Positions 10,008-21,106 of a stretch of DNA of 64,000 nucleotides are shown here, one piece after another. The DNA is from Chaetoceros tenuissimus. Taxonomy: Eukaryota; Bacillariophyta; Thalassiosirophyceae; Chaetocerotales; Chaetocerotaceae. The stretch is taken from assembly GCA_021927905.1 (NCBI GenBank), contig BLLK01000057.1, positions 732,114-796,113 on the forward strand, written 5' to 3'. The notes beneath the pieces were generated by a model. That model was not told the origin of the DNA, did no database searches, and saw nothing but the letters and a program-made list of their open reading frames with translations. Both the position numbers and the translations under genes were made by a program. Positions within the stretch are counted from its first letter, which is position 1; each line of letters begins with the position of its first letter.

Positions 10008-12942
10008 TTAACCCTTTTGCACCGACGAAGTTTTGATACAAGAGGTTGATGGATTCTCAAGACTATCCAGGAAACCACCATCTCGACATTCAACTAATGT
10101 CTCCTCTTGTATCGTACCCAACACCCTTCGACTCCCACTCCTTCCTCCTCCTTTCTTCTCTTTCTTCGACCTCACCTTAGAAGCATTGCCTCTCTTTTCT
10201 CGATACAGATGGGCAGTCAAAAGCTTCTTCATATTGATATCAGCCGGTGTATGACGCCTTCGTCGAGTAAAAGCACGCCGTTGTAACCTTTCCCTTGATA
10301 TCAACTCCTTACTCCCTTTCTTCTTCACTTTAGATGCTTTCTTTGCCGCTTGCTTGATACAGATTGGTATCCACTCAAAGCCCTCCTCGCCGGAAGTTTC
10401 CACAAGTTGCAACACCTGGTGCTGTTTCTTCAGAACTGATAAAGGCAGAAGGTTAGCCTTGCTCGCTCGAAACATCTCTTTCCTATGACGCGTCTCGTCA
10501 GATTGTTGAGGAGTTTGTTCCTTGATTACAGTCTTTTCTACCTTACTGTTGCAATGGGTTAGAGCATAATCTATAGCAGATGAAACAAGAAGCCCGACTG
10601 GTAGGAGCAATAGCAAAGCTGCCTCCACTGAGCGTTGGTTAGATTTGAGTTGCTTCCCTCGATCCTTGGTTGAGGGTGAAGATGAGGGTACTGATTCTTT
10701 CACTAAAGATGGGGTATCTGAGGAATGCTGTGAAGTGCAAGTTGATGCTCGTCGATTCCTTTTACTTCGTTTCCTTCGTGCAATATCATTGGATCTACTT
10801 TGAGCTAGTGATGATGATGAGGGTATTAGTACAGTCTCACTTGTCAATGACGACTCTTGCACAAGCGATGGGGTATCTGAGGAATGCTGTGATGTACAAG
10901 TTGATGCTCGTCTACAGCTTTTCCTTCGTTTCCTTCGATCAATATCATTGTATCCATCTTGACGAGAAGACAAGCAGTAAGTGGATACATTTGTCTGTTG
11001 CAATGGTGACTCTTGCTTTGAAGTTTGACGACTTTCTGGAGAGGTAGGAGTAAGTGATTTCTGAAAAGGGATATTGGAGTCATTGGTACTGATTGCCTTT
11101 TGCATCTGACAATCTTTGGCCATAGCCATAACACTGATTTCAACAGGTTGTGAAGGGCTTGGAGAAGGGTAAGGTAAAGATGTACTCCGAGAGTATGTAG
11201 CATTTATTATACCATCGGAAGCAGGATTCAATTTGCGTCTCTTGCCATTCTTGGTGACCTTGAATAAGGATTGCGAAGAAGGGAAAGGGTCTGATGGCCT
11301 TGACGATGAAATTACTCCTGAGACAATCGAAGAAGCTGTAGAACCAGTATTCAAACCTAATTCTGACTTTGTAGATTCAATGGTAACTGATGGAGGACTT
11401 GTTGCTAGAGTTGTAGATGAAGAACACAGAGTTCTTGTAGATTCGTTTGGAGCTAGTGTTGAGACATCCAATTCAATCTCCTCTTCCACAATCATAGAGA
11501 GACTTGAACAGAAGTGCTTGCCCTGCCACTTCCCTTTACTGTTTTGATCACCGAGTTCAATGAGCGTAGCTCTGCGATCGACAGGAATATAAAGATGCCG
11601 TCTTGCAATAGCTCTTAGACGAAGCTTGCCTTGCTCATGAAAATCTTTTGAACAAACAGTTCCTCTGTTGTCTAATTCAAATTGGCGAAGGTAGGTGTCT
11701 GATCGGTCTCTATACGATCCTCTGAAACTCTTCTTGATTTCAACAGTGATGCGGTCCTTCTTATAAGAGAGTACTTTTGTTAGACCAAGATACTTTGGAT
11801 TTATATAATCTATATTTGTTCAATCTTGCAATGACTTACTCTTACAACATTTGAAGACTTGGCAATATTTCTAGCGAAACGTGCATTGGGGAATTTTTCA
11901 ATGTCGTCAGTTATTGGAGAGCCATTGTTCTTCTGTATCTTTTGTTGACTCGTCGTATGCATGAGGGACGAAATTGACTTCTCTTCTTCTTCATCATCAC
12001 TATGATAAATGACGAGACTTGGATATCTTCTTGCTCTTCTTTTTTTTCTTAGAAACGAAGCTAGATAGGAACCCGCATCTTGATTGTAAATGGCATTGCT
12101 TCCATTGATCCGACAACCTGTATATGCATTAACATGATGCCTTCTTGCATTGCTCTTTGGACCGAATGAATTAGTTACATTATAGATAAAGAGATAAAAA
12201 AATCAAAGTTAGGTTGCATTCAAAGAGACCACATAAGATGGAGCAAATATTACTTACAGAGATATGTGAAGAAGCTTCGTCTGCCTTACTTTCAGCTGGT
12301 GTCTTCTTTTGTGCACCGACATGACTATTAGCATTGAGACAGTTGCTTTGCCCCAACAGAAGTTCCTCATGTGTTTTCTCTTCTTCATCATCATCTGTTA
12401 GTAAATGAAGCCGATTGGCAAGGTTTCTGTCAACTGGAAACTTTGCATCTTGATTTCGAAGTATACTCTTTGGACGACGAACTGTGTCTTCTTCTTTGAG
12501 GTTGGAAACAACAGCATTTGAAGGTTTATTGGCGAGTCTTATATCGATCTGGCAACCAGGGATGACATTTCTTAGAATACTCTGCATGACCTGATATTAT
12601 TATTTAATGAAATGAGTTGAGTGCATTGATTCCAATATTCAGCGACTCAATTCAACATATCTTTTTCCTTACCATCTTGTCGTTCTTGTTTTCCTCTTTT
12701 CCTTTTAGTGGCTGTGGTGCTCTGACATATATCTGTTGCTGGAATTCTCCAAATGAGATTTTCCCAGGAAGAGACTGTATAGAAAGAGAATGGAATGGGT
12801 TAGATACAGCTTGAGAGTGATGTGTTTTGAATTCCTGTCCAGTCAAGTCATCGTTTGCACTTACTGTTTCTGTTGAGTACATTGCACCCTGTTGTTCGTT
12901 CACTTCTTTTGCACGAGGCAAGTTCTTGAAGATATGATTCAT
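10008..12942 (-). CDS. Large basic nuclear-type protein, four exons
   Basis: A four-exon model gives exactly 900 aa. Exon 1 is 12673-12942 (ATG at 12942), exon 2 12258-12590, exon 3 11840-12154 and exon 4 10008-11792. Introns are 82, 103 and 47 nt, with donors GTAAGG, GTAAGT and GTAAGT and acceptors TCAG, CAAAG and CAAAG. All are phase 0, and the frame stays open throughout, which supports the model. The protein is Ser/Thr- and Lys/Arg-rich with several bipartite-NLS-like runs (RRKRRK, RRKRSKR, TRRRRH). A 40-residue tandem repeat (RRASTCTSQHSSDTPSLV) occurs near residues 520-600, and an isolated hydrophobic stretch (VEAALLLLLPVGLLV) near residue 700. No catalytic domain is recognised. A chromatin or RNA-associated role is a guess from composition. 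The 47-nt intron is the least certain part. Confidence 0.7.
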
Positions 12943-13554
12943 GATTATGATTTAATGTATATTGTATTAATATTATCTGGATTGTTTGTATTGTATTGAA
13001 GTACAATGAAATTGTGGTTATGTTGGTGGATGCGATTTGTGCTGAAGAAAAAAGGAAGCATAGTTTGTGTCTGCTTCTTCGCTAATGACAGCATTCATAT
13101 GACACGAATGGAGTCATTTGGGAAGCTAAAACCATCAAACTTCATAAGTACTGCAATCTTACAAAGACATTACTACCGTTCAAATAACCGCCAATAATCA
13201 CAAAATCAAATAAATTGGAACGTATTTTTGGAATTTATATGTATCATGTCAAGTCCCTTGCTTTAGACAACATGATAATATGAACATATATAAATATTAT
13301 ATTCAAAGGGTGAGGGAATCAAGCTAAAATGCTAACTGTTGTACAGTACCGTACATACTTATTCACATGATTGATTCAGTCTTTCATATCCAAAGGCGAT
13401 AGAATCAAGACTCGTTTTGAATTTTATTCCATATGAATGTTGGCGGGCAAGTGAGTGTGTTTTGCAGTGCCAACGGTATTACTGCAATTCAAAAATAAAA
13501 GCAAAGCAGTTGCAACATAAAATATTACTTTCCAAAAGCAAAGAAGACTTGAAA
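12943..13554. other. Divergent promoter region
   Basis: Separates the minus-strand gene starting at 12942 from the plus-strand RRM gene at 13555. It is AT-rich with an AT-rich patch at 13265-13300. A frame running in from 13417 uses a TTG start and is not convincing. A short open frame at 13006-13197 is not supported. Confidence 0.5.
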
Positions 13555-14715
13555 ATGCAAGATCAATCTGGCCGTAGCAGTGACTCCATCGATAAGGTGT
13601 CAGCTCTCCTTGACAAATACAAGGGAGTGACTTCTATTTGTAATCGCTTGTCTGAAATGGAGAATGGCGGAACTCTAGGAGCCAAGGTTGTGAAATATTT
13701 TACTGATGAATTGCAGAATAAAAGAGATACGATCATGACTATTTTGGAACCAACGTTGGAGACATTGAAAAAGGAAATGGAGGAAGTACAATCAGGGATT
13801 TCTATCTTGACGAAGATGATGAATATTATTCAAGACATTCCATCGAAAGCAGTTCACGAAAACGGTGCTTCGACCGAGGGTGTAAATGGGGAAGATTCAA
13901 ATAATAGATGCAAAACTGACGTGATGGTAATTCTTTTTGAGGAATGCAAGAAAGTATTTTCTATTTGTGATCGCTTGTCTGCAATGGAGAATGTCGATGA
14001 AACCATGGGAAGCAGTTACGTGAAATGTTTCACCGAGGAATACAAGAAAAAAAGAGATACGATTGTAACTATTCTGGAACCAACGTTGGAGACATTGACC
14101 AAGGAAATGGATGAAGTACAATCATGGTTTTCTAGCTTGACAACCATGGTGAATACTATTCAAGAAAATCAATCAAGTGATACCAATTTGGAAGATTCAA
14201 ATAAAAGACGCAAAACCGAAGAAACTTCCAATGAATTTGAAAATACAGTTTATGTTACAAATGTCAATAAAGACGCATCGAGAGAAGATGTCAAGGAAGC
14301 TTTCGAGAGCAAGTATGGTTCTGTCTCTTCAGTCAGACTACATGGCATAACTCCATTACGAAAGATTGCATATGTAGTATTTCAAAGTAAGAAGGATGCT
14401 ACGAAAGCAAAACAATCAAAAGACGATTTTAAAGTGAGAGGACGCATTGTAAAAGTCAAGTCATATAGAACCAAGAAGACAAATGGATGCAAACAGATTT
14501 ATTGCGGAGACTGTCCTCCAAGAGCAGAAAAGGATGATGTGAAAAATGCATTCAAGGATTGTGGAGTCATCAATAAGGTGGATAAGCAAGGCACCGCTTG
14601 GATTGTCTTGTTTCATGAAGAAGAAGCTGCTGATAAAGCTGTGGCAATGAATGAAAAGTGTTTATTTGGCAATGATATAAAGACAAGAGTAGACTATGAC
14701 AGCTCCAAAATGTAA
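13555..14715 (+). CDS. Two-RRM RNA-binding protein
   Basis: A 386-aa protein from the first ATG at 13555; the frame is open upstream but only with a TTG start. The N-terminal half is an internal duplication of a roughly 85-residue helical unit (residues about 13-95 and 122-205), recognisable by RDTI.TILEPTLETL.KEM.EVQS in both copies. Two RNA recognition motifs follow. RRM1 is at about 231-302 (RNP2-like VYVTNV, RNP1-like IAYVVFQ) and RRM2 at about 313-382 (IYCGDC, AWIVLFH). A KRRKTEE-type basic patch precedes RRM1 and could be a nuclear signal. The role is presumably RNA binding or processing. It shares tandem-RRM architecture and the IYCGD opening of RRM2 with the gene at 37155-38216, so they are paralogues. 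Confidence 0.85.
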   Translation: MQDQSGRSSDSIDKVSALLDKYKGVTSICNRLSEMENGGTLGAKVVKYFTDELQNKRDTIMTILEPTLETLKKEMEEVQSGISILTKMMNIIQDIPSKAVHENGASTEGVNGEDSNNRCKTDVMVILFEECKKVFSICDRLSAMENVDETMGSSYVKCFTEEYKKKRDTIVTILEPTLETLTKEMDEVQSWFSSLTTMVNTIQENQSSDTNLEDSNKRRKTEETSNEFENTVYVTNVNKDASREDVKEAFESKYGSVSSVRLHGITPLRKIAYVVFQSKKDATKAKQSKDDFKVRGRIVKVKSYRTKKTNGCKQIYCGDCPPRAEKDDVKNAFKDCGVINKVDKQGTAWIVLFHEEEAADKAVAMNEKCLFGNDIKTRVDYDSSKM

Positions 14716-14819
14716 TGAAATGAGGTTCTGATGCCTGAGTGAAAAGAAATCTCCGTACATCTTGTAAAAGACTTTAGATGTACTATGTAAACTACTAAAC
14801 ACATATTCTCTACAAAGAA

Positions 14820-15440
14820 GAGTTTGATGACCAAGACTTCCAGATCAAGATCAGCGGCGACATCATCTATTCGAACGTAGGAGATACACTCCGGAAAGCA
14901 ATCAAAGGGAAAGCAATGAAGAGCTATCTACAAACTAAATATGATTGGTCGGATTCACAAAGATTGACTGGAAATCTCTGAAGTCCTACCTCAAAAGGCT
15001 ATCACAACAAGTACGCACGAACGTACTCTGGAAATTCACAAGGGAACGCAGGAATGTTAGGGTTAGGAATCAACTGGAAAAGAATATTTCGATGACAGCT
15101 GTCCTCTCGGTTGTGGCGAAATTGATTCTAAACAACACTTCCTCTATTGCACTAGTCAATCTGGTTATTCAAAATCAAATACTGAACTCCGTCGACTAGA
15201 CAGATTCCTAATACGCTACAAGAATCAAGAATCCCCAACCACTGTGCCATATGATTCTATCAGGCCTCCGGTCAGTCCTCTGCCATGGAAATCCGATAGT
15301 TTTCTGTGGAGATTCTGAACAAGAAGAGGCAGCCTTTGAGGCATATTGCGATCAAGAAGAAATAGGCTGGCAACACTTCCTTCTTGGCGATCTCAGCAGC
15401 AAATGGAGAGAAGCCATGGAATCTCATCATGTATAGCTTG
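14820..15440 (+). pseudogene. LINE-type retroelement C-terminal relic
   Basis: A decayed copy of the 3' part of the element at 58559-63085. Matching pieces, in order and in shifting frames, are a WKSLKSYLKRLS-like segment near 14960, the zinc-knuckle CPLGCGEID..HFLYC (C-x3-C-x7-H-x3-C; first Cys codon at 15100) and EIGWQHFLLGDLSSKWRE near 15360-15415. The intact counterpart reads CPFGCGEID..HFLRC and ILGWDQFLLGRQSKRWEE. Frameshifts and stops prevent any product. A TTAGGG-like insertion at 15056-15067 interrupts the homology. Confidence 0.75.
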
Positions 15441-16201
15441 TAGTAGCCTCTGATGTGAAACTTCCAAAACATCTTTCTGCAAAAGTATGGACCAAAAATT
15501 ACTCTGCCGTGGAATTGATATGAGTTTAAACTGATGGCGGATCCGAAATGAGCTTCACCATACAATGAAGGAAGACGTAGATTATCGTACCGAGAGAGAA
15601 ACTCTCCTTGACAAGATACAAGTGCCAAACGCCATCCTTCCATCAGAGCATTCCAAACACTGTTTACTCATACATACCACTCTTTATCGAGTCTTCCAAA
15701 CTCAGGAATTCGGAACTGGCTAAAATCATACGGATTGGTTTGTAAATTCGTGGGTCCTTCTCTTATCACAACACATTTCTCTCATTAATCCATCAAATTA
15801 ACTACCTTTCCTGAACCTTTTCTCTCCCATGCTGCGGAGCAGCAGGTTACCCAATCCACTCTTTCGCGGACCGGGTGACAGTACTTCCTAGAACCGGTTT
15901 AATAGATTAACTGTATAACGCTTATTTATTTATTCATAGAGATCCTGTACTGAAGAATAGAATCTTTGTAAAATTGTTTTGCAAAGGACGAAGACATCAA
16001 AGCTGAAGCAACAAGAGATTCAATGTTAACGAAGAATATGAAAGATGATGATGATAAGCTTCTCAAGAGTTATATTGCAGCATTGATTCGAAAGTAGAAG
16101 ATTTAATAAATAAAAATCAGAATATGTTGTGATTTATATCCTTACTTTCTTACTTGAGTAGATCAACTTCAGTAAGTGCTATACAAACGTATCAAGTTTA
16201 T
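15441..16201. other. Intergenic, no gene seen
   Basis: No supportable coding region on either strand. A long minus-strand frame at 15272-15643 is the complement of the LINE relic and has no independent signal. The last 60 bases are the 3' flank of the LRR_5 gene ending at 16202. Confidence 0.5.
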
Positions 16202-17110
16202 TTACTTTTCAAATCCCGTCATGTCCAAAACATATTTCTCGATGATTTCCTTCTCAGTCACAGTTGCATATGGGTTCTCATTCAAGTATTGTGACGGAGT
16301 GATGCCGATGCTATTCATTCTCTTAAATGCTTTTGGTCCTCCCTTTTCCTTCATGGCATCGACAATCATGTCCAAAGTAGGTTCGAAAGATGCGCAGACT
16401 CTATGCAAAGCAAATCTTTTCTTGTTGTTGATGGTCTTCAGCCAATGCAAAACACTAACATTAACCCTAGCATACTCAAATCTTTCAAGTAACTTTGTAT
16501 CCTTAACAATGTCATGATCTAACTCTTCTCTAATTTCTACATTGCCCAAGGGAATCATGATCATATCCTCTTCTGCAACTACCTCGCCCAAGGGAATAAT
16601 TTCCATAACATTTTCTTCAGCTTCTACCTCTGCATCCTGTGGAATGCCATGTTCTACCTCTTCTTCAGTTTCTATCTCTACCTCTTGAGGAACGTTCAAA
16701 ATCTCCAAGTTTTCGTTTCCTTTAAATGCTCCTGTTCCAATCACTCTGCATCTTGGGGGAAGGAAGACACTTGAAAGCTCACAAGCTAGGAATGCTTCTC
16801 TTCCAATATATTCAAGATTGATAGGAAGTTTGATAAATGTTAGACTGCAACCTGCAAAAGCCCAAAAATCAATCCTGATGACGGTATCAGCAAAGATGAC
16901 TCTTACGATGTTGGTGCATCCCTCAAAAGTAATCATTGGAATTTCAGTAACACCATCGACAACAATTACCTGCTGCCAAGAAAGACGCTCTCTCCAATAA
17001 TCTTGACTCCATCTGCATGTCTCATCACTATAATGTAGTTCATCATTGTAGAGTTCCTTCGATCCATCGTAGAAAAGAGTCACGAGACCATCGACTGTAG
17101 CAACCCTCAT
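16202..17110 (-). CDS. BspA-like (LRR_5) leucine-rich repeat protein
   Basis: The family start MRVATVDGLVTLFYDGS fixes the ATG at 17110, giving 302 aa; the frame is open 42 codons further but that segment is the conserved 5' flank. Residues about 50-150 carry LRR_5 repeats (VIFADTVIRIDFWAFAGC, GREAFLACELSSVFLPPRC, GAFKGNENLEILNV). An acidic insert at about 155-215 (imperfect repeats of EVE.EEEV and IIPLGEV) is peculiar to this copy. The tail has FALHRVCASFEP, GITPSQYL and NPYATVTEKEIIEKY, the ankyrin-like family module. It is probably a cytosolic protein-interaction scaffold. It shares its upstream block with the copies at 21107 and 23063 but lies on the opposite strand. Confidence 0.85.
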   Translation of the reverse strand: MRVATVDGLVTLFYDGSKELYNDELHYSDETCRWSQDYWRERLSWQQVIVVDGVTEIPMITFEGCTNIVRVIFADTVIRIDFWAFAGCSLTFIKLPINLEYIGREAFLACELSSVFLPPRCRVIGTGAFKGNENLEILNVPQEVEIETEEEVEHGIPQDAEVEAEENVMEIIPLGEVVAEEDMIMIPLGNVEIREELDHDIVKDTKLLERFEYARVNVSVLHWLKTINNKKRFALHRVCASFEPTLDMIVDAMKEKGGPKAFKRMNSIGITPSQYLNENPYATVTEKEIIEKYVLDMTGFEK

Positions 17111-17560
17111 AATAAAGAATAAGTTTGGGAGTTTATGTAACAATGTTGGACTGAAAAGAAGAGCTTCTCGAGGCAGCGAGCGAGCAGGTTGCTTCTTGAC
17201 TTCAAGATGTGTCAAGAAAGATGGATATCGACCCATTCTATTGACTCACATCAAATATGCAGTTATATATATGTGCTGCATTATTATATGATATATAAGG
17301 GAAGAAGTCAAGTCTCTTTTTACAATGTTGAGATGCTATCATTAAGAATTGAATTGATGTCGTTGCTTTCATGAGAGTCTGTAGCATCACACAATGACCA
17401 GCGAAGCAATGACGTCAAATATAGGACAAAATTGTAGCCCCTTTAACGTCTGACGTTTCTTTCACTTTTTAAAAAAATATCTGTCTTGTTTCTTTGAAGT
17501 AAAGACATTTCAATGAAGCCTTCCTGATTTCAGAAACATTTTATGAAGCAGGGAAAGAAC
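17111..17560 (-). promoter_or_regulatory. Conserved LRR_5 family promoter block
   Basis: About 440 bp upstream of the ATG at 17110 is closely repeated upstream of the LRR_5 copies at 21107 and 23063. Landmarks reading toward the gene are a palindromic CRE/bZIP-type TGACGTCA at 17410-17417, then the TATA-like block 17283-17301 (reverse complement CCCTTATATATCATATAAT) about 190 bp before the ATG. A GCTCGC-rich stretch and the FFIM-type leader follow just before the start codon. Conservation of non-coding sequence between paralogues may reflect recent duplication as well as function. Confidence 0.6.
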
Positions 17561-17789
17561 AACGACAGCATAACATAATGTGTGAAGAACATGCTTTGAA
17601 AGAATATGCACTTCTTCATGTAATAGTAAATCAATTTAAAAGTAAAGTATTGTTGCTGTTTTGTTATCTTCAGTGAAATTAGAAATGGCGTCAAATAGAA
17701 GTGCCCTAGGTTTTTATTTAGTCTCACTAATGGAATTATTGCTCTAGGAGTTCTCTAAAAGCGCCTTCATATATCGATGAAGTAGATAA

Positions 17790-18009
17790 AAGCTCATTTC
17801 TAAGCCTGCTGCATCAGATTCCGTCAAACGAATGGGGAGAAGAAATCAAGACATGGATCTAGAACATCAATAGCAACAAAGAAGAACGAGCATTGCATCG
17901 AGCTTGTTCTCTTACAATTCATGAGAAGAAGACGTTTTAGATATAGTACGAAGACAAGATGAAGGTAGTATCAGGGCTTTCAAGAAACGTACTTTTAAAA
18001 ATATGTGAT
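17790..18009 (+). pseudogene. LRR_5 family C-terminal fragment
   Basis: Reads WGEEIKTWI, stop, NINSNKEERALHRACS, then after a frame change DVLDIVRRQDEGSIRAFKKRTFKN and a stop. This is the linker plus ankyrin-like tail of the LRR_5 family (compare DWIKNINN..ALHRACSSF..REGSLEVFKRKNS at 4430-4560). The N-terminal LRR part is absent, as is the GITPSQYL end. Confidence 0.65.
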
Positions 18010-18871
18010 AGATAAAAAAAGCTTAACTGTGTCTTTGACATCATATGCGCTTCGATAATTGCAGAATCTGTAAAAATGGAAGCAATTCTACAACTCTCGA
18101 ATCCATAGTATGCACAAGAATCACTAAGAAGAGTGACAAGCTCAGATGCAGATTGTTTCGTCCAGCTATTATACCCCAAACACATATGCCTCAGTTGGAA
18201 TTGGTTCTTTGTACAATTATGCAATGGAATAATCATGTGAGAACGAGCATGACTGAGCCCATCATGATATCTATGGGAAGATTCATTTTACTGGCTGATC
18301 TACGTCAATCAATTTCAAAGTCTTTTATGTATATAATCCTCATACTCCATTCTAACCCTAACATATTCCAACTCATCTGCCAAATCTTTGCATCTCATCT
18401 ACTACTTACTGTCGAGCAACGTTCCTACATGTAGAGAAGCATTTCTATATCTATGTCACACAGTTCGAATTCAAATTGCTTCCCCTTTCACTCCCCAAGC
18501 TATTCCAGAACAACTTGAATTCCTCAAAGCTTATGCAATTATAGTTGCATGAAGTGGAAACCTCTCACATAGATACTAATACATAGGTGAGATATACCAA
18601 TGCTGCTGTTGTTCTGCGCAGTTTTGACAAATAATCGGGACTAAAACTAGACAAGAAAGGCAAAAAGGCTCAAAACCTTACAGTCTTCTATGTATGACAA
18701 AGGTAGCCAAGACTGAACAAGTAGAGACACACAACTCACAGCAAGAATAAAAAGCCCGCCCACTTTTTGAAAAATACCAGGTTGGAACGAAACTTGCTCG
18801 ATGGAATATATTTCAAATACATTGTAACTGTAGATCTAGCAGGAAGGCAGTACATATAAAAAAGCAATATC
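18010..18871. other. Intergenic, nothing recognised
   Basis: Opposed open frames near 17937-18434 have no recognisable content. The last 100 bases form the upstream region of the MYND gene. A short CTAACCCTAAC tract sits at 18352-18362. Confidence 0.45.
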
Positions 18872-20074
18872 ATGGACTTGACATGGTTCAAAGATACATG
18901 CAGTAAATGCGGCAAGGAAGAGACACCAGACTGCGAGTTCAAAGTTTGTGCAACTTGCAAAAAAAAGGACATGGATCCGCATGCTTATTGTTGTCAAGAA
19001 TGTTTCGAAGCTGACTGGAAAAATCACAAGAAGGTACATTCTCAATTCGGTAAGAAAAGTGAGAAACAGCAAAGTTCTCCAAGGCTCAATTTTGCAATTT
19101 CAAGATTTCTTCAATTTGCAGGAAGCAATGAGACTCCCAGAATAATGAAATTACATGAAGCCATAGTGAGCTATAAATTCAAAACAGCGTCAAGGATTTG
19201 TAGAAAAGAATTTCTCGAGAATCCCCAGAACCCTCTTTTGTTTCTTAGCCAAGGCATAATTGAACTAGAGCAGAACAAGAATGGGGAAAAGGCTTCCCGA
19301 TTATTGCAGCATGGAGTAGAATGCTTCATTCATAGTATCTGGGAAAAACCAGTTGAACTTAAAGACTTTATTGTTCTTTTCGAAATTCACTTACTGATCA
19401 AAAGGACACAGCACACTGGACCAGCATTTACTGCTGATTGGATATTGAATGACAAAAAATTCATGGCTTTATGGGATTTTTTAAAGAGTGCTGCGTATGC
19501 TTTATTAGATACTGAGATAGCAAATGAAGATCAGAGAGAATTAATTTACAATCTTCTCTATGATATGGAATACTTTAATATCTGTCTTCGCTTTGGTACA
19601 ATTCATAAAGGTCGGTTGGAAAAAACAGAACAGAGAAGTAATCATGATTTAGCTATTGCAACTGTTTCCAAACTTTCTATTTTGAGTTTGTTCGAGAAGT
19701 CTGCAGCACTTTTTGAGGAATATGTTGCACCTTTCCTAGAGATCGTACTCCTACTAGATCCTTCTATCAAAACAGATGAAAAAAAGAATTCTCCATTTTA
19801 TGATGGCGAGTGGGTCTTTGCAAAAGATCTCGTTAGTACGCAGGGGCAGCTTCTTAACCACCACCCAGGACTAGTAGAAGGAGATTCCCTGGACGAAAAA
19901 GGTCGAGTAGCTGTTCGCTTCGAGGAAAATGGGCAATTGAAGTACTTGAAGCCGGCAAATTTGGAGAGTGCAAGTCAAAGTAACATAAAGGCAGCACTTC
20001 TAATGTTCAAGCCACTCAGTTATCAGTGGCAGTTTGTGAAGCACGATTTGCAACACTCGTCCATGTCTACCTAA
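18872..20074 (+). CDS. MYND-type zinc finger protein
   Basis: A single-exon protein of 400 aa. Residues 10-56 form a MYND-like zinc finger: Cys10/Cys13, Cys26/Cys29, then YCCQEC (Cys40/41 and Cys44) and His52, with His56 in place of the usual last Cys. The middle (about 85-280) is alpha-helical and tetratricopeptide-like in spacing but has no clear signature. Residues about 300-365 (DGEWVFAKDLVSTQGQ...GRVAVRFEENGQLKYLKPANLE) look like the small SH3/beta-barrel domain that often ends algal MYND proteins, where a loop runs GRV..R......LKP.NL. MYND fingers mediate protein-protein contacts, often in transcription. Start context is AATATCATGG. Confidence 0.8.
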   Translation: MDLTWFKDTCSKCGKEETPDCEFKVCATCKKKDMDPHAYCCQECFEADWKNHKKVHSQFGKKSEKQQSSPRLNFAISRFLQFAGSNETPRIMKLHEAIVSYKFKTASRICRKEFLENPQNPLLFLSQGIIELEQNKNGEKASRLLQHGVECFIHSIWEKPVELKDFIVLFEIHLLIKRTQHTGPAFTADWILNDKKFMALWDFLKSAAYALLDTEIANEDQRELIYNLLYDMEYFNICLRFGTIHKGRLEKTEQRSNHDLAIATVSKLSILSLFEKSAALFEEYVAPFLEIVLLLDPSIKTDEKKNSPFYDGEWVFAKDLVSTQGQLLNHHPGLVEGDSLDEKGRVAVRFEENGQLKYLKPANLESASQSNIKAALLMFKPLSYQWQFVKHDLQHSSMST

Positions 20075-20763
20075 GAGAAAGAGATGTGTATTCAGGCTGC
20101 TCCGCTATAAGAAAAGTTCTATCATTAAATGTATTGAATAAGTTTCTGTGAGACGCAGCTCATACCAATAATGAAGAAACATAGTAATATATAGGTTTTT
20201 CTGTATATTGATTCATAAACTCTCATTACAGTATGATGTGCTTATATTGAATTATTGATGTCGATGTTGATATAAGAAAGATATAAATGATAAAATAAAA
20301 ATCTATATTCTATATTCTATATTTATTATAATGGCTTTCTTTTTAGAATCATTGCCACGAGGACGTTAATTTTTAAACTCCCACTGCTCTAACCTCGAAG
20401 CTCCCACTGCGTCAGCATTCGTTATTCACAAAGGATTTCATTGCACCGAGTCAAGACTTTACATTTCAGAAGTTCAGATTCACTAAGAAATGGGACGATC
20501 TCAAATGCAGATAGCTCCATACAATTAACAAGTGCCTCCGTTAGAATTGTATTATGTAAAATGAAGCCAGCTTTTTACAAAGATCCTAACCCTATCGACC
20601 CATACCAATTATCTCTTTGATGTAGAGCTGCACAATTTATTTTAGATGCAGAGTGTCCTTCCCGCCACTATCAACATGATGACAATCAAGCTAGTTGGAT
20701 GTTGTAAAAGTGGGATGTCGTAAAAGTGAAAGGAAATAGAGACGTTAAAAAGATGTTAATACG
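20075..20763. other. Intergenic with AT microsatellite
   Basis: Contains an ATATTCT/ATATT run around 20305-20335 and no coding signal. The 3' UTR of the MYND gene probably occupies the first 100-200 bases. Confidence 0.5.
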
Positions 20764-21106
20764 CTTGTCCTCTTTCGTCATCACACAGCTCGTCATTGTG
20801 TGAAATGCGCAAAACAGCAAAACGCAAAACAGCCAATTGTACGACATCAATTCAACTCCTAATAGAATCTCTCCATTGTAATAAAAGAGAGACTAGTCTT
20901 CTTCCCTTATATATCATATAATGCAGCACATACATTTTACTGCATATTTGATGTGAGACAATAGAATGGGTCGATATCCATCTTTCTTTGACACATCTTG
21001 AAGTCAAGAAGCAACCTGCTCGCTCGCTCGCTCGCTCGCTTGAGAAGCTCTTCTTACATTCAGTCCAACATTGTTTTATATAAACTCCAAAACTTTATTC
21101 TTTATC
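20764..21106 (+). promoter_or_regulatory. Conserved LRR_5 promoter block, second copy
   Basis: Shares with the blocks at 17111-17560 and 22592-23062 the CTCGTCATTGTGTGAAATGC segment, the TATA-like CCCTTATATATCATATAAT at 20904-20922 (about 200 bp from the ATG) and the leader containing GGGTCGATATCCATCTTTC. It has an expanded (GCTC)n run at 21018-21040 that the other copies lack. Confidence 0.6.

Noticed and set aside
10033-11547. Plus-strand frames opposite the 900-aa gene
   Set aside because: Composition and repeats are explained by the minus-strand gene; these are shadows.
13417-13554. Extra 46 residues before the ATG of the RRM gene
   Set aside because: The extension begins with TTG and has no family support; the ATG at 13555 is preferred.
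15272-15643. 123-codon minus-strand frame
   Set aside because: It is the complement of the decayed LINE segment and shows no protein features.
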